NCBI RefSeq assembly: GCF_046844695.1
Contig: NZ_CP177354.1
Span: 4,340,001-4,404,000 of the forward strand
Source of the DNA: Pokkaliibacter plantistimulans
GTDB taxonomy: Bacteria > Pseudomonadota > Gammaproteobacteria > Pseudomonadales > Balneatricaceae
DNA: 64,000 nt
Reading direction: 5' to 3'
The first letter of the stretch is position 1, and each line of letters starts with the position of its first letter. The position numbers and the translations under genes are program-made. Below are positions 7,882 to 16,830 of this stretch, in pieces. The notes beneath the pieces were generated by a model. That model did no database searches and was not told the origin of the DNA. It worked only from the letters and a program-made list of their open reading frames with translations.

Positions 7882-9067
7882 AGACCACCTCCCTTTCAGC
7901 AAAACGATCTAAATATTTATGAATCACGGACCAGTCAGGCTGGATCTGAACCTTAAATTCAAGATCACTTTTCACTACATCAATTAGCACCTTGGCGTTG
8001 TCGGGCAGAAACTGCGCAGGCATTAAGGTATGAACCCCCACGAATTCATCACCCAGGCGATGGATGTGCAAAAATAATGGGCTAGATCGGCGAGATTTAT
8101 TATTGCCAACCATGTAGTTAATCTCAGCCGAACGCTTTATAGAGGAAAAATAGTAGTTGTGTGGCAGACCAAACACTGAGCGCTTGGCTGCGAGCTTGGG
8201 CTCTTTGCCATTGATGGCGTGGAATATCAGGTCATGGTCATCAGCAAAATTCCGCTCGGCAGGCTGCTTTAGTACCTCGCCGCCCTGACCAAAACTGCGA
8301 TAACGCATTTGTTCGTTACCGATGGTGCGCAGCAAGCCTTCGGCACTTTGCGTGCTGCTCGTGGATATATCGACTCTCGTCTGTGCACTTAATGCAGTAA
8401 AGGGAGGCAGTGACGGCGAGTCTGCTTTCACCTGTGAGAACAAGGCAGCAAGCGCCGCCTTATAGCACGCTCGACTGGCTGGCACTTCGCGTGAATCCCC
8501 TTCCCAGCATGTCAGACAAACAGAGCCCATGCCGTGACGTGCTCGCGCACCTAAGGCTCCCAGTAAACCGAATGCCCATAGCGCGTCACTGACAGAGGCT
8601 ATATCTGCCTCGGGCGTACCCGGTTTGAACATCAGACTGACGCTAAAAGCTCCGGATTTGATGTTCTTTTGTCGAGTGACACTTCCGCCATCTTTGAAGG
8701 TTCCCAACCCCATTCCCAACAAATACAGGACACCTTCATTCACCTTTTCAAAAGGCTTACCGATGATGTCGAGTTTCTTGCTGTCGACCTTAAGAAGAAA
8801 TACCCCCTGCCCGCCAAGACTGACCTTCCCATCCTTGCGAGTTGCTGCGCCAAAGAGCCTTCCCTCTTTGCAATGAAGTTGCTTTAAGGCATCCACTTCA
8901 TTGCCTTTGGCAATAGCCAGTGCGTCCGACCAGTTCAGCGCACGCCACCAGAATCGCAGCGCACCTTTAACAGAAGCAGCTCGCATCAGAGGCTGAGCTT
9001 CGTGGTTTGCATCACCGAGAAACATCGGCGTTACGATGTCAAACTCGGCTTTGACCTTGGTATTCAT
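7871..9067 (-). CDS. cmr1: Cmr1, type III-B RAMP subunit
   Basis: The 398-residue protein begins MNTKVKAEFDIVTPMFLGDA and continues EAQPLMRAASVKGALRFWWR ALNW, the diagnostic Cmr1 N-terminus. A second RAMP-type glycine-rich stretch, WAFGLLGALGARARHGMGSV, lies near residue 190. Cmr1 caps the head of the Cmr complex beside Cmr6 and binds the crRNA 3' region. Its ATG overlaps the csx14 stop codon as ATGA and its stop runs 11 bp into cmr2, so the operon is tightly coupled. Confidence 0.93.
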   Translation of the reverse strand: MNTKVKAEFDIVTPMFLGDANHEAQPLMRAASVKGALRFWWRALNWSDALAIAKGNEVDALKQLHCKEGRLFGAATRKDGKVSLGGQGVFLLKVDSKKLDIIGKPFEKVNEGVLYLLGMGLGTFKDGGSVTRQKNIKSGAFSVSLMFKPGTPEADIASVSDALWAFGLLGALGARARHGMGSVCLTCWEGDSREVPASRACYKAALAALFSQVKADSPSLPPFTALSAQTRVDISTSSTQSAEGLLRTIGNEQMRYRSFGQGGEVLKQPAERNFADDHDLIFHAINGKEPKLAAKRSVFGLPHNYYFSSIKRSAEINYMVGNNKSRRSSPLFLHIHRLGDEFVGVHTLMPAQFLPDNAKVLIDVVKSDLEFKVQIQPDWSVIHKYLDRFAEREVVYGQ

Positions 9068-10179
9068 CCATTAATCTCCCAGCCACTCATGTGGATTTGT
9101 TCTTCATCCAGAGATACGTATAAGCCTTTACCCCGTCGGGTTTTGATCTTGTAGCGCTCAGCCAGAACATCCAGCTGCTCTTCCAGAGCATCATTTACCT
9201 GCTTTTGTCGGTCGGTAATAAAGCGTTGCTCCGATTCATAGTTTTTGACCGCATTTGCTTCATTGGCATCTTCAATCTGGAATTTATCCATTCCAGCCTG
9301 CTTGATCCGGGCAAAATCCTCCGGTGTCATCGAGGCTTTATTAAACATTCCTTCTTTCAATGTTTTATCAACTACGTGGGAATAAAAAGCCGCATTAAGT
9401 GGCGTCATTTTTATTACTTTGTCCTGGCATTTGACTGTCGCGGTGTTACCACGAGTCGCAATATCTTCCCAGTTAATTTCCAGACAGGGCTCTTGTGCAG
9501 ACAAATTCATGATTTCAATCAGTTTGGAGAACGAAGCAGGCTTGTCACGCATATCCTGAGGTAATTTATGACCCAGATGTAAAATCGGAATTTCATGCAG
9601 ATCAACACGCGCGCTTGAGGCATCCCAAGGTTTACCGCTCCTGTCATTAATAAGACGCGATTCCTTTGTTGGATAGAAAAAGCCCTCTTTGCCCGTCAGG
9701 CCTTCATAGCCTTCACTGACCAGCACATGAGAAAGCCGATCCTGCGGACGGCCGTACAGCGACATACAATAACCAAGTAAAAACCCCATGGTCTTACGCC
9801 CACCGGCAATCGAGGCATGGATTTCGGTGTCAGCATCTTTGGTTAACTGCCAGACAAACTCGGCAATCTGGTCAGCGACAGCCGCGCTATCCTCGATTGA
9901 ACGAATATCGTCTATCTCATGATCACCGCTTTTAAAGGTATGCAGACAGTTTTTGTCGAAGGTGATCGAAACACCTTCAGGCAACCACTCCCGGCAAAAG
10001 CCCAGAAAATGTGCCCGGTCAGGATGCAGTAACTCGTTATACGCACGTTCACACCCTTCTCTGGTACTGAGAACAAGCACCTGATCTGGAATCCACTGCT
10101 TTTGAGTTACTAATGAGAACAGTGTTTCTGTAACTATTTGAGGAGACATCCCCGAGACTGCCAGAAAAATCTTTTTCAT
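9064..10179 (-). CDS. csx14: NE0113-family (Csx14) CARF-type CRISPR-associated protein
   Basis: The 371-residue protein begins MKKIFLAVSGMSPQIVTETL, the signature of the cas_NE0113 family (also called Csx14), related to the CARF ligand-binding proteins of type III systems. A second conserved block, IHASIAGGRKTMGFLLGYCM then SLYGRPQDRLSHVLVSEGYE, fits the nucleotide-binding core. The C-terminal 170 residues are charged and helical, with no RxxxxH HEPN motif and no other nuclease motif I can recognise. It is the first gene of the cmr operon and couples to cmr1 by ATGA. I chose the ATG at 10179, preceded by GGAAGGATTGGA; the frame opens 30 codons earlier across a palindrome. Family assignment is firm; its role (sensor, regulator or ring nuclease) is not settled by the sequence. 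Confidence 0.85.
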   Translation of the reverse strand: MKKIFLAVSGMSPQIVTETLFSLVTQKQWIPDQVLVLSTREGCERAYNELLHPDRAHFLGFCREWLPEGVSITFDKNCLHTFKSGDHEIDDIRSIEDSAAVADQIAEFVWQLTKDADTEIHASIAGGRKTMGFLLGYCMSLYGRPQDRLSHVLVSEGYEGLTGKEGFFYPTKESRLINDRSGKPWDASSARVDLHEIPILHLGHKLPQDMRDKPASFSKLIEIMNLSAQEPCLEINWEDIATRGNTATVKCQDKVIKMTPLNAAFYSHVVDKTLKEGMFNKASMTPEDFARIKQAGMDKFQIEDANEANAVKNYESEQRFITDRQKQVNDALEEQLDVLAERYKIKTRRGKGLYVSLDEEQIHMSGWEING

Positions 10180-10247
10180 CGCCCGTCCAATCCTTCCAGA
10201 ATTAAGTGATCCCAGAATCTTACTGAGTCCTACCTTCAACGGATAAA

Positions 10248-10261
10248 CGACAATATTGTCG
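10248..10261. promoter_or_regulatory. 14-bp perfect palindrome upstream of csx14-cmr operon (candidate operator)
   Basis: CGACAATATTGTCG is identical to the core of the palindrome at 995-1012 before csx16. Read in the direction of the downstream genes the shared sequence is 15 bp, TCGACAATATTGTCG. It begins 69 bp upstream of the csx14 start, close to the 60 bp seen at csx16. A repressor or activator common to both cas operons is inferred. Confidence 0.6.
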
Positions 10262-10465
10262 AGCCACAATGATGACTAACTTCCACAACCCATAGTCACT
10301 TATCAAGGGGAGAATACCTGAAGAAAAAAATGCACGTCTCTGAAATAAAACAACTTACAGGTAATCCTGCACTGTAAACCCATGTGGCGTATAGCGTTTA
10401 TGATCTGGCATTAAACACGGACTCGTCTCTAGCTTGGAGGGCGCCATCCATCGCCAGAGTGCCCC
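10262..10465. other. Intergenic stretch, no gene seen
   Basis: Upstream region of the csx14-cmr operon. No ORF with protein-like features, no RNA gene and no clear promoter consensus could be assigned here beyond the palindrome at its left edge. Together with the miniature element and IS3 remnant that follow, it separates the CRISPR locus from rmuC. Confidence 0.4.
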
Positions 10466-10611
10466 TAACAGGTCGTTGAAAATCTATCTGCGTTGCCGAA
10501 TACCGCGTCAAAAACAGGCTCAAAATGCTCATTTAGTTCACTAAACTCTGCTTTTTCGCTTGTTTTTTCCTTGTCTCGGCTGCCTCGATAACGTTTTTCA
10601 ACAGCCTGCTA
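10466..10611 (-). mobile_element. TA-flanked miniature inverted-repeat element, copy A (short form)
   Basis: A 146-bp element with imperfect terminal inverted repeats: TAACAGGTCGTTGAAAATC at the left and its counterpart TTTTTCAACAGCCTGCTA at the right. It is flanked by TA on both sides. The inner sequence (TCGAGGCAGCCGAGACAAGG on the other strand) is the same as in the copies at 53.35-53.71 kb and 63.40-63.56 kb. It encodes no protein. TA flanks and small size fit a MITE mobilised by an IS630/Tc1-type transposase, which is inference. Confidence 0.75.
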
Positions 10612-10622
10612 AGAAATAAGGA

Positions 10623-10825
10623 TCAAGACGGTCAAGCAAGGTACTGAGAGAGGCAGACGTGTGGCTGATATTGCCCAACGTCGTGGAGTGTCCACTCATA
10701 ACATTTATAGGGATCACATCTACAGCAGCGCTAACACGACGAGGATCATCAGGTCGGGCGCACCGACTACGCGCAGCGCTCGAACCCGTGAAGGAGCAAC
10801 AAGATATTCAGGGAAAGCCAGTGCC
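10623..10825 (+). pseudogene. IS3-family OrfA transposase remnant, frameshifted
   Basis: One frame reads VKQGTERGRRVADIAQRRGV STHNIYR, the helix-turn-helix of IS3-type OrfA proteins (compare V.QVTE.G..VA.VA.RLGVSTHSLY.W). About 85 bp further on a different frame reads HRLRAALEPVKEQQDIQ, matching the later OrfA helix (RLRAELKRVTEERDIL). The frames are not joined, there is no OrfB nearby and no terminal repeat was found, so this is a decayed fragment. It starts 12 bp after the miniature element. Confidence 0.55.
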
Positions 10826-11233
10826 TCAGCTTGGCCAAACTCTTCCAGCACTGCAGCTACTGCACCTGGCTCGAGGGTGGATGTCTGTGCGGCTATCACA
10901 CCATCATGATGAACCAGACAAGACGGGAGAGACCTGCAAACGAACAGCCAAAAATATGCTCGCCTGACATTGTGTGCTGCAGTTCATGATCAAAGAGCCA
11001 GGCGAGGCCTGTGTAACAGATGTCACTTGCTTACCCACCTGTACAAAGGCTGTTATAAAAGCTGGCTGTACCTACCGTACCGGATCGGCATTCTCAACAG
11101 GTAACTGGTTGGTCAAATCACCCGACAACCCTCGCCAACTATAAAGCGCGAGGCATGACGGTATATAAAGAAGAAACAGAATAAGCGGTCAGCATGCTTA
11201 TGCTGCCTGCTGACAGACAGCACCTAACACCTC
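10826..11233. other. Intergenic stretch, no gene seen
   Basis: About 400 bp between the transposase remnant and the end of rmuC. Short open frames here have no recognisable family or ribosome-binding site. A GCTGCCTG/CAGACAGC hairpin with one wobble pair lies at about 11201-11220, just downstream of rmuC on the leftward strand, but without a T-run. Confidence 0.35.
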
Positions 11234-12907
11234 TCAGTTCAGGTCAGAGCCCGCATCCTGCTCAGTGATGCCCGTGGGCGTCACCTCAGCATCGTCATCA
11301 AACTGCATCTCCGCCATATCAAGTAGCTCCACCGGCATCAGTTTGCTGGGCTTGGCACCCAGCTCAACGAAACGCTGCGCCCGGCTGACCAGATTGCCCC
11401 GCCCTTCGGAAAACTTGTTCATGGCTTTCTGATATGCCGCCTGACTCTGGTTAAGCTCTTGTCCCAGACGCAACATGTCTTCTGCAAAACCACGCAACTT
11501 GTCATACAGATCAGCGGCTTGTGCGGCAATAATCTGTGCGTTGCGGTTCTGCTTCTCGTATTGCCAGATGTGATTGATGGTTCTCAGCACCACCAGCAGG
11601 TTAGTTGGACTGACCAATAGAATGTTGTTCTCCAGCCCGAACTGGAACAGCTCGGGATCATGCTCAATGGCAGTGAGAAAGGCCGCTTCAATGGGAATGA
11701 ACATCAGCACGTAGTCCAGCGTGCGAATACCCTTGAGGTTCTGATAATCCTTGGCTCCCAGGCCTCTGATATGATTGCGCAGCGCCTGACAGTGCCGCCT
11801 CAGCGCCTCCTGCCGAATCAGCTCGTCCTCACTGCTGTGGTAGGTTTCGTAATCAACCAGAGACACCTTGGCATCGATAATGATGTCTTTCTCGTCTGGC
11901 AGATGGACGATCACGTCAGGCTGATAACCTTTACCATCGACACTCTTCAGCGCGACCTGCGTGTGATATTCATGCCCCTCTCGTAACCCGGACTCCGATA
12001 GCACCCGGGACAGAATCATCTCCCCCCAGTTGCCCTGCAGCTTTTTATCACCCTTCAAAGCCCGCGTCAGGTTCAGCGCTTCTTCACTCATACGCTGATT
12101 CAACTCTTTCAGCGTACCTATTTCATGGCGCAGGGTGCGTCGCTCGAACGCCTCTTTTTCATAGGTATCCTGCACCTGACGCTTGAACTCTCCCAACTGC
12201 TCCTTCAGAGGGGCAATCAATCCATCCAGCTGGGATTTATTCTGTTGTGTAAATCGCTCGGCACTGGAGTGGAAGATACGCTGTGCGAGATTCTCAAACT
12301 GCTGTTTGAGCTGTTCTTCAGCACGCTGTAGCAGTGCCAGCTTTTCCTCGTGCTGTCGCTGCTCTGCGATCATGCGGGTATTCAGTTCACGAATGGTTGC
12401 TTCCGCATCGGTCAGCTGCTGCAGCCGCTGCTCGTGATGCTGACGTAGCTCCGTCAGTTCCTGCTGGGTCTGCTGGAAATGCAGCAGCCGTTCGCGCGAC
12501 TGAGCAAGTTCAGTGTCAGCACGATGCTTTTCCTCCTGCACCTCACGCAGTTGCACCTCGGCATCGTCAAAGCGCTCTCGCAGCTCGTCAAGTCGATCAC
12601 CCAACCGCTGGCGATCACTCTGTAGGGCAATGATCCGCTCCCCCTTGTCGCGCAGCTCCTGCCTGTGCCGCTCCAGCGAAAGTTGCAACGCCTGGCGCTC
12701 TTCTCTGAATTCGCTCAGCTGTTGCTGGGAACGGAGCTGATCCTCCTGAAAACGCTCAGAAGCCGTTTGCCATTGCTGCTCCCACGCATTGCGCTGCAGC
12801 ACAAACTGACGGCGGGCAATGGCGCTGGCCACCAGCCAGCCGGCAAGAAAAATACCCAACCCCAGCAGAATCAAACCGACTGGAAAACTACCTTGCAAGA
12901 TAGGCAT
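11234..12907 (-). CDS. rmuC: RmuC-family DNA recombination protein
   Basis: The 557-residue protein starts with a membrane segment (GLILLGLGIFLAGWLVAS, about residues 11-28), followed by a long Gln/Glu/Arg-rich coiled coil to about residue 240, then the RmuC nuclease-like domain: LNLTRALKGDKKLQGNWGEM, ILSRVLSESGLREGHEYHTQ, GYQPDVIVHLPDEKDIIIDA KVSLVDYE. The DVIVHLP...IIIDAKVSL core is the PD-(D/E)XK-like part. RmuC limits inversion between short inverted repeats in E. coli. It stands alone, transcribed away from dppA; the 240-bp gap between them must carry both promoters. Confidence 0.93.
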   Translation of the reverse strand: MPILQGSFPVGLILLGLGIFLAGWLVASAIARRQFVLQRNAWEQQWQTASERFQEDQLRSQQQLSEFREERQALQLSLERHRQELRDKGERIIALQSDRQRLGDRLDELRERFDDAEVQLREVQEEKHRADTELAQSRERLLHFQQTQQELTELRQHHEQRLQQLTDAEATIRELNTRMIAEQRQHEEKLALLQRAEEQLKQQFENLAQRIFHSSAERFTQQNKSQLDGLIAPLKEQLGEFKRQVQDTYEKEAFERRTLRHEIGTLKELNQRMSEEALNLTRALKGDKKLQGNWGEMILSRVLSESGLREGHEYHTQVALKSVDGKGYQPDVIVHLPDEKDIIIDAKVSLVDYETYHSSEDELIRQEALRRHCQALRNHIRGLGAKDYQNLKGIRTLDYVLMFIPIEAAFLTAIEHDPELFQFGLENNILLVSPTNLLVVLRTINHIWQYEKQNRNAQIIAAQAADLYDKLRGFAEDMLRLGQELNQSQAAYQKAMNKFSEGRGNLVSRAQRFVELGAKPSKLMPVELLDMAEMQFDDDAEVTPTGITEQDAGSDLN

Positions 12908-13147
12908 TTTGCATCTAAACCCTTAACTGCACTTGTTTCTGGGTGCGACCTGTTTTTTTCAATGTATGTGAATCCTTTTCGCTTAAGTGTTTACAAAAGC
13001 AGATCACTGTGTCTAGTATCCTCAACTTGCTCGTGATCTCAAACGCGAAAGTCAAATAAAAACAACGCATACCTTCGGCATGCCTGATAAAAACCAACAT
13101 CCTTAAACACTACTGACAGAGATCCTGTTTAGCTAAGGAGTATTACA

Positions 13148-14737
13148 ATGAAGCGAGGTTTAGCCGTTTTCGCCGCCACCGCTCTGGCCGCCGCCATGGC
13201 CACGGCAGCTCAGGCTTCAACCCTGGTCTATTGCTCGGAAGGAAGCCCAGAAGGCTTCAACCCGCAGTTCTACACCTCTGGTACTACCTTCGACGCCACT
13301 TCCAAGAACATCTTCGACAAACTGGTCGAGTTCGAGCGCGGTACTACCACTATCGTTCCAGGCCTCGCTGAAAGCTGGGACATCTCCGAAGATGGCACGG
13401 TCTATACCTTCCATCTGCGCAAGGGTGTGAAATTCCATACTTCCAAGCTGTTCAAGCCAACCCGTGACTTCAACGCCGACGACGTATTGTTCTCTTTCAA
13501 CCGTCAGTGGAAGAAAGATGATCCGTTCCACAGCGTTTCCAACGGCACTTACGAATACTTCGATGCCATGGACATGGGTAACCTGCTGAAGAGCATCGAG
13601 AAGGTGGATGACTATACCGTCAAGTTCACCCTGACTCATCCGGAAGCCCCCTTCCTGGCTGACATCGCCATGGACTTCGCCTCCATCATGTCCAAGGAAT
13701 ACGCCGACAACATGATGAAAGCGGGCACTCCCGAGAAGATCGATATGGATCCTATCGGTACTGGCCCCTTCCAGTTTGTTCAGTATCAGAAAGACTCCGT
13801 CATTCGCTACGTAGGCAACAAGGACTACTGGCAGGGCGCGCCCAAGATCGACAAGCTGATCTTCTCCATCACCCCCGATGCCTCTGTGCGTTACGCCAAG
13901 CTGAAAGCGGGTGAGTGTCAGGTCATGCCTTATCCCAACCCGGCTGATCTGGCGGAAATGAAGAAAGACGCCAACATCAACCTGATGACTCAGGCCGGTC
14001 TGAACGTGGGTTATCTGGGTTACAACACCAAGAAAGGCCCCATGGCCAAGACTGAAGTGCGTAAGGCGCTAAATGCGGCGATCAACAAGTCAGCCATTCT
14101 GGAAGCGGTATATCAGGGTGCTGGTCAGGTAGCCAAGAACCCGCTGCCCCCCACCATCTGGTCTTACAACGAAGATACCGTTGACGATCCGTATGATCCC
14201 GAACTGGCCAAGAAAATGCTGGCCGAAGCGGGCTATCCTGACGGCTTCGAGACCACCATCTGGGCTATGCCAGTACAACGCCCCTACAACCCCAATGCCC
14301 GTCGCATGGCTGAGATGATTCAGGCCGACTGGGCCAAGATTGGTGTCAAAGCCAAGATTGTCAGCTACGAGTGGGGTGAGTATCTGAAGCGCACCAAAGA
14401 AGGTGAGCAGGATGCGTTCATGCTGGGCTGGACCGGTGACAATGGTGACCCCGATAACTTCCTGAGCGTACTGCTGGGTTGTGCCGCTGTCGGCGGCTCT
14501 AACCGTTCTCAGTGGTGTAATCAGGAGTTTGACGATCTGATCAACCAGGCCAAACAGGTCTCTGATCAGGCCAAGCGTACTGAACTGTACAAACAGGCTC
14601 AGGTAGTGTTCAAACGTGAAGCGCCCTGGGCAACTATCGCGCACTCCGTAGTCTTTGAACCTGTCCGTAAGGAAGTTAAAGACTACAAAATCGACCCGTT
14701 TGGCGGACACATCTTCTACGGCGTCAGCGTAGAGTAA
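13148..14737 (+). CDS. dppA: Dipeptide-binding periplasmic protein DppA
   Basis: The substrate-binding protein of the dipeptide ABC importer, 529 residues. A signal peptide (MKRGLAVFAATALAAAMATA, cleavage near residue 23) precedes TLVYCSEGSPEGFNPQFYTS, close to the E. coli DppA N-terminus. Other shared blocks are MDFASIMSKEYADNMMKAGT, ITPDASVRYAKLKAGECQVM, and MPVQRPYNPNARRMAEMIQA. An AGCTAAGGAG site lies before the ATG. It is followed by a strong terminator and then dppBCDF, so DppA is probably made in excess over the membrane components. Confidence 0.96.
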   Translation: MKRGLAVFAATALAAAMATAAQASTLVYCSEGSPEGFNPQFYTSGTTFDATSKNIFDKLVEFERGTTTIVPGLAESWDISEDGTVYTFHLRKGVKFHTSKLFKPTRDFNADDVLFSFNRQWKKDDPFHSVSNGTYEYFDAMDMGNLLKSIEKVDDYTVKFTLTHPEAPFLADIAMDFASIMSKEYADNMMKAGTPEKIDMDPIGTGPFQFVQYQKDSVIRYVGNKDYWQGAPKIDKLIFSITPDASVRYAKLKAGECQVMPYPNPADLAEMKKDANINLMTQAGLNVGYLGYNTKKGPMAKTEVRKALNAAINKSAILEAVYQGAGQVAKNPLPPTIWSYNEDTVDDPYDPELAKKMLAEAGYPDGFETTIWAMPVQRPYNPNARRMAEMIQADWAKIGVKAKIVSYEWGEYLKRTKEGEQDAFMLGWTGDNGDPDNFLSVLLGCAAVGGSNRSQWCNQEFDDLINQAKQVSDQAKRTELYKQAQVVFKREAPWATIAHSVVFEPVRKEVKDYKIDPFGGHIFYGVSVE

Positions 14738-14755
14738 TCCACCACCAGGCAAAGG

Positions 14756-14788
14756 AAGGCATGGCTTGTGCAAGCCATGCCTTTTTTT
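14756..14788 (+). terminator. Intrinsic terminator after dppA
   Basis: A 12-bp perfect stem AAGGCATGGCTT / AAGCCATGCCTT with a GTGC loop, running into a T-run. It lies 18 bp after the dppA stop and about 100 bp before dppB, so it likely reduces read-through into the permease genes. Confidence 0.9.
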
Positions 14789-14889
14789 ATCTGGGATCCG
14801 CCAACAGGTTAGTACAGGAAAAGCCTGCCTGATGTTGCTGCTACCGCAGTGATGGAGAGCAGGCTCTTCTGCAATCGTCGGATGTAACT

Positions 14890-15900
14890 ATGCTGCAATT
14901 CATATTCAGGCGTCTGCTTCTAGTAGTGCCGACCTTTATCGGGATTACCCTCCTGACCTTTTTTCTGATCCGCCTGATTCCGGGTGATCCGATCGAACTG
15001 CTTGCCGGTGAGCGTGGTGTTGACCCTGCCCGCCACGCCATGCTGATGGCGCAAATGGGCCTGGACCAGCCCATTCTGGTGCAATACATGCATTACATTG
15101 CCGATGTCCTGCGAGGCAATCTGGGCACCTCGATCAGTACCCGTGAACCGGTGCTGCATGAGTTTTTGACCCTGTTCCCCGCCACTGTTGAACTGTCACT
15201 CTGCGCCACGCTGTTTGCCATCATCATTGGTTTGCCTGCCGGCATTCTGGCTGCAGTCAAACGCGGCTCGGTCTTCGACCATTCTGTAATGACGATTTCC
15301 CTCACCGGATATTCAATGCCCATTTTCTGGTGGGCACTGTTATTGATGCTGGTGTTCTCGGTCAACCTCGGCTGGACGCCTGTTTCCGGCAGGATTGATG
15401 TGACCTACTGGGTCGATGATGTCACCGGTTTTATGCTGATCGACTCCCTGCTGTCGGACGACAAGGGTGCGTTCATCTCCACCCTCAGCCACCTGATATT
15501 GCCCAGCATCGTGCTCGGTACCATTCCGCTGGCCGTCATCGCCCGTATGACCCGCTCCTCCATGCTGGAAGTACTGGGAGAAGACTACATTCGCACTGCC
15601 CGCGCCAAGGGGCTGGCCCCCAAGCGCGTCATCTTTATCCACGCGCTGCGTAATGCCCTGATCCCCGTTATCACCGTTATCGGCTTGCAGGTCGGCACCC
15701 TGCTGGCAGGCGCGATCCTGACGGAAACCATCTTCGCCTGGCCCGGCGTCGGCAAATGGCTGATCGAAGCAATCCACCGCCGCGACTATCCCGTAGTTCA
15801 GGGCGGCATTCTTATCGTTGCCACCCTGATCATTCTGGTGAATCTGCTGGTGGACATTCTGTATGGCGTGGTCAACCCGCGCATCCGCCATAACAAGTAA
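14890..15900 (+). CDS. dppB: Dipeptide ABC transporter permease DppB
   Basis: An inner-membrane permease of 336 residues with about six transmembrane helices. It begins MLQFIFRRLLLVVPTFIGIT and contains the binding-protein-dependent transport signature EDYIRTARAKGLAPKRVIFI HALRN, which contacts the ATPases. GYSMPIFWW and LTETIFAWPGVGKWLIEAI match E. coli DppB. It is followed 15 bp later by dppC and pairs with it to form the channel. Confidence 0.95.
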   Translation: MLQFIFRRLLLVVPTFIGITLLTFFLIRLIPGDPIELLAGERGVDPARHAMLMAQMGLDQPILVQYMHYIADVLRGNLGTSISTREPVLHEFLTLFPATVELSLCATLFAIIIGLPAGILAAVKRGSVFDHSVMTISLTGYSMPIFWWALLLMLVFSVNLGWTPVSGRIDVTYWVDDVTGFMLIDSLLSDDKGAFISTLSHLILPSIVLGTIPLAVIARMTRSSMLEVLGEDYIRTARAKGLAPKRVIFIHALRNALIPVITVIGLQVGTLLAGAILTETIFAWPGVGKWLIEAIHRRDYPVVQGGILIVATLIILVNLLVDILYGVVNPRIRHNK

Positions 15901-15915
15901 CGAAGGGTACAGCTG

Positions 15916-16821
15916 ATGAGTGAATCCACCCTGACTAGAAACACTGTTCAGGCCAATCAGCCACCCTCACCCCTGCGTGAGTTCTGGAGCTATTTCCGGA
16001 CCAACAAGGGTGCCCTGGTCGGTCTGTGGTTTATTGTCGCCATTATGGTGGTCGCCTGCCTGGCAGAGCTGGTCGCCCCGCATTCGCCGTTTGAACAGTT
16101 CCGCAATGCCCTGCTGCAACCGCCCGTCTGGCAGGAAGGCGGCAGCTGGGAGTTCATCCTTGGCACCGATGATGTCGGCCGCGATATTCTTACCCGCCTG
16201 ATTTATGGCGCGCGCCTGTCATTGATGATCGGCTGTTCAGTGGTCGTACTGTCGCTGTCGGTCGGCATCGTGCTGGGCCTGCTGGCCGCCTATTTCCGCG
16301 GTGTTGTGGAAGTGGCCATCATGCGTCTGGTCGATATCATGCTGGCTCTGCCGAGCCTGCTGCTGGCCATCGCCATCGTCGCCATTCTTGGCCCAAGCCT
16401 GCTCAACTCCTCACTGGCGATTGCCATCGTGTCACTGCCGCACTACGTGCGTCTGACTCGCGCAGCGGCCCTGGCGGAAATCAGCCGGGACTACGTGACC
16501 TCTGCCCGTGTGGTGGGTGCAGGCCCGCTGCGCCTGATGTTCATCACTTTGCTTCCCAACTGCTTACCACCGCTCATCGTACAGGCAACACTGGGCTTCT
16601 CCAGTGCAGTACTGGACATGGCGGCCCTTGGCTTCCTGGGTCTGGGTGCCCAGCCTCCTACTCCGGAGTGGGGTTCCATGCTGGCTGACGCGCTGCAATT
16701 CGTTCAACGTGCCTGGTGGGTTGTGACCTTCCCCGGCCTGATGATCCTGCTGACCGTACTGGCATTCAACCTGATGGGCGACGGTCTCCGTGATGCCCTT
16801 GATCCCAAGCTGAAGCACTAA
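15916..16821 (+). CDS. dppC: Dipeptide ABC transporter permease DppC
   Basis: The second permease, 301 residues. After a short cytoplasmic N-terminus (PLREFWSYFRTNKGALVGLW) it has a periplasmic loop and the TDDVGRDILTRLIYGARLSL block seen in DppC/OppC proteins, then the coupling loop SRDYVTSARVVGAGPLRLMF and the C-terminal MGDGLRDALDPKLKH. It lies between dppB and dppD with short spacers, and a TAAGGAGG ribosome-binding site for dppD overlaps its stop. Confidence 0.95.
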   Translation: MSESTLTRNTVQANQPPSPLREFWSYFRTNKGALVGLWFIVAIMVVACLAELVAPHSPFEQFRNALLQPPVWQEGGSWEFILGTDDVGRDILTRLIYGARLSLMIGCSVVVLSLSVGIVLGLLAAYFRGVVEVAIMRLVDIMLALPSLLLAIAIVAILGPSLLNSSLAIAIVSLPHYVRLTRAAALAEISRDYVTSARVVGAGPLRLMFITLLPNCLPPLIVQATLGFSSAVLDMAALGFLGLGAQPPTPEWGSMLADALQFVQRAWWVVTFPGLMILLTVLAFNLMGDGLRDALDPKLKH

Positions 16822-16830
16822 GGAGGCACC

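Noticed and set aside
9064..10179. HEPN ribonuclease motif in Csx14
   Set aside because: Searched for R-x4-H; the closest candidates have wrong spacing (RAYNELLH, RVDLH) and lie outside a suitable helix.
10180..10269. 30-residue N-terminal extension of csx14
   Set aside because: NE0113 proteins begin at MKKIFLAVSG. The extension crosses the other copy of the palindrome.
10659..10967. 102-codon open frame near the IS3 remnant
   Set aside because: It joins part of a decayed OrfA with unrelated sequence; the helix-turn-helix part lies in another frame.
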